Shown here in pieces: positions 1 to 4,698 of a DNA stretch of 6,380 bases. Every line of letters starts with the position of its first letter. The first letter of the stretch is position 1. The translations under genes and the position numbers were made by a program. The DNA is taken from the NCBI GenBank assembly GCA_022728415.1, contig JAIJJM010000127.1, forward strand, positions 1 to 6,380. Direction: 5' to 3'. The DNA is from Collinsella sp. GTDB taxonomy: Bacteria > Actinomycetota > Coriobacteriia > Coriobacteriales > Coriobacteriaceae. The notes under the pieces were generated by a model that had not been told where the DNA came from, did no database searches, and was given only the letters and a program-made list of their open reading frames with translations.

Positions 1-60
1 TGGCCGTGCTCATGGCCGTGCTCATGGCCGTGTTCGTGACCGTGACCATGCCCGTGCTCG
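1..60. repeat. 12-bp tandem repeats encoding a His-rich tract
   Basis: Five consecutive 12-bp units start at 1, 13, 25, 37 and 49. The first two are identical (tggccgtgctca), the third differs near its end and the last two are more diverged. Read on the minus strand they encode alternating His-Gly and His-Glu pairs of the exporter's metal-binding loop. The array may continue beyond the left edge. Identical adjacent units suggest recent unit gain by replication slippage. Confidence 0.85.
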
Positions 61-659
61 TCTTCATCCTCGTCACAGCCGCAATGATCGCGCTCGCACA
101 GCTCATGGATGTGATCGGCACTTACGCCCGCCTCGGCCACTTCGTCAATGATGTCGCCCCCGGTACGGTCGTCGTGCGCGCAGTTCACATGAGCTGAATT
201 GGCAGCGGTCCCCAGCACGGTACGGCGAATCGCTGCATGCGCGCGGACGTTGCGGCGCAACCCGCGAACGGCGGCGTCCACGATAAAGCCCGTGACCAGC
301 GCGATGAGCGCCTTCGAAGCCAAAAGCATCGCCATGGTCTGCACGGGAACCTGCTCGGCAAGCAACAGTGGCAGCATCTCGTCTGAGGTCGAGAGGAAAA
401 CCGCGACCAGCGTGCCCAGCGTCACGACGCGGCCGGCGTACAGCGTCGCCGCCATAGCCGAAAACCCGCACTGCGGCACCATGCCCAACAACGATCCGAC
501 AACCGGACCCGCGGCGCCGGCGCGCTTGATAGCGCCGTTGACGCGGTCGCCCGCAACATGCTCAAGTGTCTCGAGGGCAAGATACGTCACCAACAAAAAC
601 GGCACCAGCGACAGCGTGTCCTTGCCGGCGTCGAGCAGAATATCAATCAGTAAATCCAT
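1..659 (-). CDS. ArsP_2-family heavy-metal exporter ('putative manganese transporter'), N-terminal part
   Basis: This is the first 219 residues of an integral-membrane metal exporter; the gene continues past the left edge. The start is the ATG at 659, with GAAAGG 11 nt upstream (676-671). Hydrophobic segments lie at about residues 14-32, 48-74, 78-100 and 106-130. The second contains PQCGFS (residues 62-67, Cys64) and the third runs into STSDEM (90-95); I associate both with the ten-helix PF11449 family. A polar loop then begins, with a Cys/His cluster (C188, H192, C193, C195), an acidic run and alternating His-Gly/His-Glu from residue 202 to the edge. Such loops usually bind divalent metal at the cytoplasmic face. 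Family members are annotated as putative manganese or heavy-metal exporters, but the substrate cannot be read from sequence. It is divergent from the exonuclease gene at 831 and has its own promoter at 722-749. Membership is likely; metal specificity is unknown. Confidence 0.8.
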   Translation of the reverse strand, partial: MDLLIDILLDAGKDTLSLVPFLLVTYLALETLEHVAGDRVNGAIKRAGAAGPVVGSLLGMVPQCGFSAMAATLYAGRVVTLGTLVAVFLSTSDEMLPLLLAEQVPVQTMAMLLASKALIALVTGFIVDAAVRGLRRNVRAHAAIRRTVLGTAANSAHVNCAHDDRTGGDIIDEVAEAGVSADHIHELCERDHCGCDEDEDEHGHGHGHEHGHEHGHEHG

Positions 660-711
660 GACAGATGGAACCTTTCGTGTCTTTCGGCAGCATTGTAAAA
701 GTCCTAGCGGT

Positions 712-731
712 CAACTAGGGTATTGTAGTTG
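712..731. promoter_or_regulatory. Candidate operator palindrome over the exporter -10 box
   Basis: CAACTA and TAGTTG form perfect 6-bp arms around an 8-bp centre. The site covers the -10 hexamer and the expected transcription start of the exporter, a position at which a bound protein would block transcription. A further small inverted repeat, CCTAG-7-CTAGG (703-719), overlaps its edge. The regulator is not encoded in the window. Exporter function suggests a metal-responsive regulator, but that is inference. Confidence 0.4.
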
Positions 732-749
732 TCCCGGGCGCGGTGCCAA
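722..749 (-). promoter_or_regulatory. Sigma-70-type promoter of the metal exporter
   Basis: On the minus strand, TTGGCA (749-744) and TACAAT (727-722) are separated by 16 bp. They sit about 63 bp upstream of the exporter start codon, giving a predicted leader of roughly 55 nt. That is too short for a large metal riboswitch but suits repressor control. Both boxes touch candidate operators: the -10 lies inside the 712-731 palindrome and the -35 abuts the 749-770 palindrome. Confidence 0.6.
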
Positions 750-770
750 TAGTTGCCCATGGTAAACTAT
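749..770. promoter_or_regulatory. 22-bp imperfect palindrome in the divergent intergenic region
   Basis: ATAGTT at the left and AACTAT at the right surround a symmetric CCATGG centre; 18 of 22 positions obey the dyad. The site begins at the outer edge of the exporter -35 box. It also overlaps TATCAT (768-773), a possible -10 for the exonuclease gene, though no good -35 accompanies that box. The length and symmetry fit a dimeric helix-turn-helix repressor such as a DtxR/MntR-type protein. The sequence itself does not identify the binding protein. Confidence 0.45.
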
Positions 771-830
771 CATCTCGCCACAACTCAGTAACCCAGAGCC
801 GCGCGACGCGGCCCGTCCAAGGAGCAGCAT

Positions 831-1799
831 ATGAACGTTTCGCAAGCACTTGAATACGAGCGTCAGCCGTTTATCCCCATGTTTATCTACGGCGACCACG
901 GCGCCATGGAGTCCGAGCGCCAGAAGGGCGAGGAGGCCCTCAAGGTGCTCGAGACCGAGTACTTTACCGCCGAGGGCGACCCAGGCTTCGACTTTGCCAC
1001 TGTGCGCGACCTGGCCGACCGTAACCGCGACCTGTGTGACCAGATTGGCGAGGCGCGCCTGCGCAACGTGACGCCCGCGACGCTCTCGCGCGGCCTGTCC
1101 GACGCCGACACCTGCGCGGCCATCGGTAAGATGCAAAAGCGTACCGCCGCATCCGTTATGCGCGAGATCCGCGGTGACCGCGACGCACTCGGCGTGGCCT
1201 ATGCCCGCAAGCCCATCCAAGGCACGGTGCTGGGCATCGACATCGAGACCACCGGTCGCGCGCCCGAACGCGGCTACATCATCAACGTGGGCTGGGAGAT
1301 CATGGATCTCACCAGCGATGCCGTGCCGCATGACGCCGAGGCACACTACTGCGGCCTGCCCGACATCTACCGCGGCGAGGATGTGCCGCTATCGAACATC
1401 CATCACATTACCTGGGACGACATCGACGGCAAAAAGCCGTTCCGCGAGAACAAGGAACTGCAGAAGCAGCTGCTCAAGCTCATGAAGAAGTATCCCTATA
1501 TGGCACATAATGCCGCCTTCGAGGACAGCTGGTTCAAAATTCATCTGGACGGTTACGCCGAGGCACGCCGCGCAGGCAAGATCATCGTCATCGACTCGCG
1601 CCAGATCTGCCGCAGCCTGGACGCCGACGTGCGCTCGCTCCCCCGCGAGTCCGCGCCCGCTGCGCTCGAGAACTGGGCGCGACGCCGTGGCACCCTCGCC
1701 GCCGATGCCAACGAGCAGCACCTGGGCCTCGACGACACCGACCTCATGCTCCGTACCGTCCAGGCCGAGTTCAACCTCAAGAACCTGTTCGCGAAATAA
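831..1799 (+). CDS. DEDDh-type 3'-5' exonuclease (DnaQ/RNase T-like) with N-terminal extension
   Basis: A cytoplasmic 322-residue protein whose second half is an RNase T/DnaQ-fold exonuclease, expected to remove nucleotides from 3' ends of DNA or RNA with two metal ions. Motif I is DIETTG (D137, E139). Motif II is the HNAAFED stretch (H226-D232). Motif III is H297-LGLD-D302, the His-x4-Asp of the DEDDh subclass. In motif II the usual HNAxFD aspartate position is glutamate (E231), with aspartate next to it (D232). Residues 1 to about 130 are charged and match no domain I recognise, so this is not a bare epsilon-type proofreading subunit. The start is supported by AAGGAG (819-824) six bases upstream of ATG. 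It is monocistronic: divergent from the exporter and ended by the terminator at 1865-1901. The natural substrate (repair, RNA turnover or other) is not determinable here. Confidence 0.8.
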   Translation: MNVSQALEYERQPFIPMFIYGDHGAMESERQKGEEALKVLETEYFTAEGDPGFDFATVRDLADRNRDLCDQIGEARLRNVTPATLSRGLSDADTCAAIGKMQKRTAASVMREIRGDRDALGVAYARKPIQGTVLGIDIETTGRAPERGYIINVGWEIMDLTSDAVPHDAEAHYCGLPDIYRGEDVPLSNIHHITWDDIDGKKPFRENKELQKQLLKLMKKYPYMAHNAAFEDSWFKIHLDGYAEARRAGKIIVIDSRQICRSLDADVRSLPRESAPAALENWARRRGTLAADANEQHLGLDDTDLMLRTVQAEFNLKNLFAK

Positions 1800-1864
1800 C
1801 CGATCCATCTGCGGGAGCGCATGCCAGGCACAGCGCAATCCGTCTGGGCGCATCGGCACGCAGT

Positions 1865-1901
1865 AAACTAGGGCGCAGCCTTATGGCTGCGCCCTAGTTT
1901 T
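1865..1901 (+). terminator. Intrinsic terminator of the exonuclease gene
   Basis: A perfect 16-bp stem (1865-1880 with 1885-1900) closes a TTAT loop. It is GC-rich in the inner half and ends in TTTT on the plus strand. It lies 65 bp after the exonuclease stop and marks the right boundary of the ordinary high-GC block before the accessory island. Confidence 0.85.
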
Positions 1902-1948
1902 CATCAAAACGAGCGAATACGCGTACTTCGCACAGTCGAGTGGTTGGC

Positions 1949-1976
1949 CCACCTACATTTTTCGAGTTGTTCGGCC
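1949..1976 (+). repeat. Island repeat copy 1 (forward, outer left)
   Basis: A 28-bp element starting CCACCTACAT and ending GTTCGGCC. Copy 3 at 3581-3608 differs at only two positions, and the adjoining A is shared as well. Together with the reverse copy at 2112-2139 it forms an imperfect inverted repeat with 22 of 28 matches. Confidence 0.8.
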
Positions 1977-2111
1977 AGCTGAACCACTAGTCAAGGCCCC
2001 TTGAACCGCAATCGAGCGCTGCAGTCGCCTTACTTTCGCAACAAAGCCTCATTAATCTACCTGAATCAATTCGAATAGGACGTTTGCGATCGCACCATTC
2101 GCATAGGATAA

Positions 2112-2139
2112 GGCCGAATAACTCAAATTATGTTGGTGA
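2112..2139 (-). repeat. Island repeat copy 2 (reverse, inner left)
   Basis: On the minus strand this reads TCACCAACAT followed by ATTTGAGTTATTCGGCC. It matches copy 1 at 22 of 28 positions, always keeping the TTCGGCC end. It lies 135 bp from copy 1 and points towards it. Confidence 0.7.
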
Positions 2140-2322
2140 GGCATCTGGGCGGTCGGCAAAAACGCCTAGAAGCTACGAATTCGCAACTAAAGTTCACCAA
2201 AAAAGGCCCAACTGGCAGAAACCTCCCCGGCCGAAGCTGCTCCCTCGATACGACAGCTCAAAAGCCCACCGTTCGCAGAAGATAAGCCGCGCCCCAATAC
2301 CGTTGCCCGAAGTTTCGAGCGT

Positions 2323-3561
2323 ATGTGGCGTCCGCTATGTCATCATGCGCGTATGGGAATCGTTCTGTCACATACAACGGCACGCGCTGTATACCAAACA
2401 GCCAACTCGCTCGCAAGCTACGCGATCGATCCCATACCTATGGAAAAGATCAGGGGGTCTGCGCCGACCACGTCCGACCTGGAAGCGGCGCGAGCATGGC
2501 TCAACAGAAAGAATGTCGATTCTGAAAGCATCCATGTGCTGACGTTTTCCAATAATGCCAAAAGGCACCACAAGGGCTGCATCTGCCACTGCACGCGCTA
2601 TACGTTTGATGCAGAAAGCTACCTAAAACTCGAGCCGAACGTCTACATCGTCGATATCAAGCTGTGCGCGTTAGAAGCAACAGCCGACCTCAACCTTTCA
2701 GAGCTCGTTGAGTATTACTTTGAAATCTGCGGCTCCTACGCGCTTGAAACGTCCGACGAAACTCGATATCGTGAGCGCCCAGCCCTAACCAGCATTGAAG
2801 AGCTCAGAGCCTTCTTTTCAAAGGCATCGGGGTATCGTGGATCCAATAAAGCCCTTAAGGCACTTTCTTATGTACGCGAAGGCTGTCGCTCCCCACTCGA
2901 AACGGCGTTTGTCATGATGCTGACAATGCCCAAGTCAATGGGTGGCTTAGCCATACGCGCTATCAAAACGGATTATCCGATCCCAGTCCCCAAAAGATAC
3001 GCCGCTCTAACGCGACGAACTGTTTTCTACCTCGACGCGCTGCTCGAAAATTCGATGACCGATATCGAATACAGCGGCTTTTACCACGACGAACCCGAGC
3101 AGCAATCAATTGACGAGGAGCGCCGAAACACGCTGCGAAACATGGGATATGCCGTTATCACAGTTAGTCGTCATTCGTTTTTCAAGCAGTCCGCTTTTAG
3201 ACGGATCATGGAAGCGATTCGCATTCGCGAGAAGATCTGGCCCGGGCGGCTACCGGATAACTTCGCCATCCTGCAAGAAACTCTTCGTCAATTTGTCTTG
3301 CGGCGCTACTTCGAATACGGTCGCCGAGTCCTGGAGGCACTCAAAGAAGAAGAGGCTACCAAGTGCGAAATTGCAAGCCAATATCCGCAAGCCGATGACC
3401 CGAGCATCAACGATGTGCCCGAACCCGACGACATGCAACACGTCGGGGCCCTTGCTGAGGAAATCAATGGGCCTTGGGAATGCGATATGTCCGCAAAAAT
3501 CGATGAAAACCGCACGGAAGACGACACGATTATTGATTTAATTGAGAATTCGCTCTTTTAA
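2323..3561 (+). CDS. Orphan protein with degenerate DUF559/Vsr-like PD-(D/E)XK domain
   Basis: A 412-residue protein of unknown function. The start is uncertain. ATG 2323 lacks a clear ribosome-binding site, and ATG 2353 (M11, beginning GIVLSHTTA) is where I would expect related proteins to start. The region from about residue 11 to 100 resembles the DNA-binding/linker part of AbiEi-like proteins. Residues 105-185 (ELCG-like FEICGSYAL at 133-141, SYVREG at 182-187) form a linker. Residues 190-285 carry a nuclease-fold pattern: SPLE (E193), FYLD (D238), IEYSG (E249), H255, then D-x2-R-R-x3-L and GYAVITVSR. In DUF559 proteins the E-x-D-G motif has Asp where this protein has S251, so catalysis may be altered. 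An acidic tail of about 100 residues follows. GC is near 50% against about 65% in neighbours, with TTA, AGA and ATA codons, which suggests transfer. It stands alone between repeat pairs. Confidence 0.65.
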   Translation: MWRPLCHHARMGIVLSHTTARAVYQTANSLASYAIDPIPMEKIRGSAPTTSDLEAARAWLNRKNVDSESIHVLTFSNNAKRHHKGCICHCTRYTFDAESYLKLEPNVYIVDIKLCALEATADLNLSELVEYYFEICGSYALETSDETRYRERPALTSIEELRAFFSKASGYRGSNKALKALSYVREGCRSPLETAFVMMLTMPKSMGGLAIRAIKTDYPIPVPKRYAALTRRTVFYLDALLENSMTDIEYSGFYHDEPEQQSIDEERRNTLRNMGYAVITVSRHSFFKQSAFRRIMEAIRIREKIWPGRLPDNFAILQETLRQFVLRRYFEYGRRVLEALKEEEATKCEIASQYPQADDPSINDVPEPDDMQHVGALAEEINGPWECDMSAKIDENRTEDDTIIDLIENSLF

Positions 3562-3580
3562 AGGCGGTCTCTGCGGATGT

Positions 3581-3608
3581 CCACCTACATTTTTCGACTT
3601 ATTCGGCC
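3581..3608 (+). repeat. Island repeat copy 3 (forward, inner right)
   Basis: It begins 20 bp after the orphan gene's stop. It has the same CCACCTACATTTTTCGA start as copy 1 and the same TTCGGCC end; only two internal bases differ. It forms an inverted pair with copy 4, 164 bp further on. Confidence 0.8.
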
Positions 3609-3772
3609 ACCAATGTGCCTGATTGGCTGCAGCAATGCTCGATATAACTATAGATAAAACTGATTCTGCAGGAACTCCCGTACAGTAAGAACCGATTCTC
3701 ACGGTATTTAACAAGATAAAGTACAAATATGAACAGTTCTAATGCTTCTCGAGACAGCTTTCTTAGCATGTT

Positions 3773-3800
3773 GGCCGAACATCTCGAAATATGTTGGCGA
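3773..3800 (-). repeat. Island repeat copy 4 (reverse, outer right)
   Basis: On the minus strand it reads TCGCCAACATATTTCGAG and then ATGTTCGGCC, matching copy 3 at 21 of 28 positions. It is itself nearly palindromic: CCGAACAT and ATGTTGG pair across CTCGAAAT. Flanking bases on both sides start further partial units (ATGTTGG before, GAGCAT after), so it may be the surviving part of a longer tandem arrangement. Confidence 0.7.
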
Positions 3801-3876
3801 GCATTGCGTCGATACATCCCAACCCACAGAGAATCGCAGGGGCGGTAAGCAGTCATCGAAATTATCGCCAATTGTA

Positions 3877-3904
3877 TTGACATATGAACATGCGCTCATA
3901 TAAT
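3877..3904 (+). promoter_or_regulatory. Near-perfect sigma-70 promoter of the ArsR gene
   Basis: TTGACA (3877-3882) and TATAAT (3899-3904) are exact consensus hexamers separated by 16 bp. Such a strong promoter normally needs tight repression. The left operator arm (3881-3903) fills the spacer and most of both hexamers' inner edges, so bound repressor would exclude RNA polymerase. Transcription should start near 3911. Confidence 0.85.
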
Positions 3905-3937
3905 CGGAAGTAAGTTATATGAGCGCATGTTCATATG
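3881..3937. promoter_or_regulatory. Double ArsR/SmtB operator, perfect 23-bp inverted repeat
   Basis: Arms 3881-3903 and 3915-3937 are exact reverse complements separated by 11 bp. Each arm is itself a partial palindrome, ATATGA-N8-TCATAT, which resembles the ATATGAAC/GTTCATAT half-sites known for SmtB/ArsR repressors. The pair therefore probably binds two repressor dimers, one between -35 and -10 and one over the early transcribed region. Since transcription should start near 3911, most of the left arm is untranscribed, which argues against an RNA hairpin role. Confidence 0.8.
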
Positions 3938-3950
3938 AAAGGATATTGCA

Positions 3951-4316
3951 ATGAGCATCCGCGTTGATGAAACGAAGCCCGACATCGAGGCCACCGAGCC
4001 CGTGGTCCCCACCACCTGCTCGCCCGAGGACCTTCCCGACGAGGAACTTCTCTACGACCTCGCCGACCTGTTCAAGGTCTTCAGCGACACCACGCGCATC
4101 AAGATTCTCTATGCCCTCATGGGCCGCGAGCTCTGCGTGGCCGACATCGCCGAGGCGACCGCAACCTCGCAGTCGGCAGTATCGCACCAGCTGCGCACGC
4201 TTAAGCAGTCGCACCTGGTCAAGTTCCGCCGAGACGGCCGCAACATCCTCTACTCACTTGCCGACGATCACGTCTACACCATGCTCAACCAGGGCATGAG
4301 CCATATCTGCGAATAG
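3951..4316 (+). CDS. ArsR/SmtB-family zinc-responsive repressor
   Basis: A 121-residue winged-helix repressor that should bind DNA without metal and release it on metal binding. The core begins with DLFKVFSDTTRIKIL (39-53). ELCVADIAE (60-68) corresponds to the ArsR metal helix but has only one Cys (C62), as in SmtB, so an ArsR-type alpha-3 Cys pair is absent. SQSAVSHQLRTLKQ (73-86) is the recognition helix. The C-terminus holds D105-x-H107-x10-H118-x2-E121, the exact spacing of the SmtB alpha-5 zinc site, which points to Zn(II) sensing. C23 and C120 are extra cysteines that could allow other metals. The start has AAAGGA seven bases upstream. It is autoregulated through the 3881-3937 operator and followed after 63 bp by the HMA protein gene in the same direction. 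Confidence 0.92.
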   Translation: MSIRVDETKPDIEATEPVVPTTCSPEDLPDEELLYDLADLFKVFSDTTRIKILYALMGRELCVADIAEATATSQSAVSHQLRTLKQSHLVKFRRDGRNILYSLADDHVYTMLNQGMSHICE

Positions 4317-4379
4317 CAACCAACCACGGTATCAACGCGGCCGGCACCCAGGTCGCCAACACAGGGAAAGGAACCCACC

Positions 4380-4598
4380 ATGAAAAAGCAATTCAAGCTC
4401 GACGAGATCGACTGCGCCAACTGTGCGCGCGAGCTTCAGGACGAGCTGGCCAAACTCGAGGGCGTCAAATCCGTGTCCGTCAACTTTATGACCCAGAAGT
4501 TGACGCTCGAGGCCGATGACGCCGAGTTCGACGAGGTGCTCAACCGCGTTGTAGAGTTTACGGCCGACGCCGAGCCGGACTGCGAGATCATTCTCTAG
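4380..4598 (+). CDS. Free-standing HMA-domain metal-binding protein
   Basis: A 72-residue ferredoxin-like HMA domain and nothing else. The metal site is D11-C12-A-N-C15, the Asp-preceded CxxC seen in N-terminal domains of Zn/Cd/Pb ATPases such as ZntA rather than the usual copper MTCxxC. EGVKSVSVNF (27-36) is the characteristic loop-strand of the fold. The acidic C-terminus has another Cys (C68). It lies between the repressor and an ATPase that lacks this domain, so it probably works as a detached metal-delivery or regulatory domain for that pump. The start is set by the GGGAAAGGAA ribosome-binding site, with AAAGGA ending seven bases before ATG. It is probably co-transcribed with the repressor gene and ends at the hairpin at 4620-4645. 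Confidence 0.88.
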   Translation: MKKQFKLDEIDCANCARELQDELAKLEGVKSVSVNFMTQKLTLEADDAEFDEVLNRVVEFTADAEPDCEIIL

Positions 4599-4619
4599 TT
4601 CAGGTTTACGCCAACCTGC

Positions 4620-4645
4620 AAGGCCGCGCTTGCCGCGGCCTTTGC
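4620..4645 (+). terminator. Hairpin between HMA gene and ATPase gene
   Basis: A 9-bp stem AAGGCCGCG/CGCGGCCTT (4620-4628 with 4634-4642) has a 5-base loop and only a three-T tail. It can act as a weak intrinsic terminator or attenuator after the HMA gene. Its position just before the third operator suggests the ATPase has its own regulated promoter, with leaky read-through from upstream. Confidence 0.55.
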
Positions 4646-4653
4646 TCGCGAAA

Positions 4654-4674
4654 TTATATGAGCGAGTGTTCATA
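4654..4674. promoter_or_regulatory. Third ArsR operator copy, upstream of the ATPase
   Basis: TTATATGAGCG, two variable bases, then TGTTCATA: 19 of 21 bases match the right arm of the operator at the repressor gene (3915-3935), in the same orientation. It sits 24 bp before the ATPase start. TTGCCG (4630-4635) with TTATAT (4654-4659) at 18-bp spacing is a possible but weak promoter whose -10 would lie inside this site. The repressor encoded at 3951 is the obvious binder. Confidence 0.75.
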
Positions 4675-4698
4675 CATTCAAATGGGAGGATACGAGTC

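Larger units (their letters stand above)
1902..2322. other. Gene-free leader of the accessory island
   Basis: No convincing gene on either strand. Composition falls abruptly relative to the exonuclease gene. The stretch contains one forward and one reverse copy of the 28-bp island repeat (1949-1976 and 2112-2139). The frame of the downstream gene stays open back to the TAA at 2188-2190 but has no ATG, GTG or TTG before 2323, so this looks like leader rather than coding sequence. No clear -35/-10 pair was found; TTTGCG (2083) with TAGGAT (2104) is poorly spaced. Confidence 0.6.
1949..3800. other. Putative repeat-bounded nuclease island
   Basis: The outer copies 1 and 4 face each other as imperfect terminal inverted repeats about 1.85 kb apart, and the inner copies 2 and 3 sit between them and the gene. 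The enclosed gene is lower in GC than everything around it. No transposase is present, and no target-site duplication could be seen next to 1949 or 3800. Mobility is therefore a hypothesis; a decayed or non-autonomous element, or a hotspot-type insertion, would look the same. Confidence 0.4.
3562..3876. other. Gene-free right flank of the accessory island
   Basis: This AT-richer stretch between the orphan gene and the zinc cluster contains no credible gene. It holds repeat copies 3 and 4 and no T-tailed terminator hairpin for the orphan gene. A weak CCAAT-7-ATTGG inverted repeat (3610-3626) follows copy 3. Confidence 0.6.

Noticed and set aside
199..765. A 188-codon plus-strand frame opposite the metal exporter
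   Set aside because: The minus strand encodes a coherent membrane protein with family motifs; the plus frame is Ser/Thr/Pro/Arg-rich and continues through the promoter region.
660..830. A manganese (yybP-ykoY) riboswitch before the exporter
   Set aside because: The predicted leader is only about 55 nt and no multi-stem structure with the conserved loops is visible; promoter-overlapping palindromes explain control better.
1865..1901. The AACTAGGG/CCCTAGTT symmetry as another copy of the exporter operators
   Set aside because: The long perfect GC-rich stem with tetraloop and T tail after a stop codon is a standard intrinsic terminator; the shared AACTAGGG is short and probably chance.
2084..2542. 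A 152-codon plus-strand frame starting within the island leader and overlapping the orphan gene
   Set aside because: Its product is a low-complexity Arg/Ser/Pro sequence without any family pattern, lacks a ribosome-binding site, overlaps the clearly folded orphan protein and runs across repeat copy 2.
3659..3705. Imperfect direct repeat of a GATTCT-containing 14-mer at about 3659 and 3691
   Set aside because: Only about ten matching bases in an AT-rich stretch; not distinguishable from chance by eye.
1949..3800. A CRISPR array formed by the 28-bp repeats
   Set aside because: Only four diverged copies exist, in alternating orientation, separated by 135 to about 1440 bp rather than regular 30-40 bp spacers, and no cas genes are present.
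1936..3815. Target-site duplication around the repeat-bounded island
   Set aside because: Bases just left of 1949 and just right of 3800 share no convincing direct repeat, so transposition cannot be claimed from this window.
3915..4214. A 99-codon minus-strand frame opposite the ArsR gene
   Set aside because: It is antisense to a complete ArsR-family protein and begins inside the operator.
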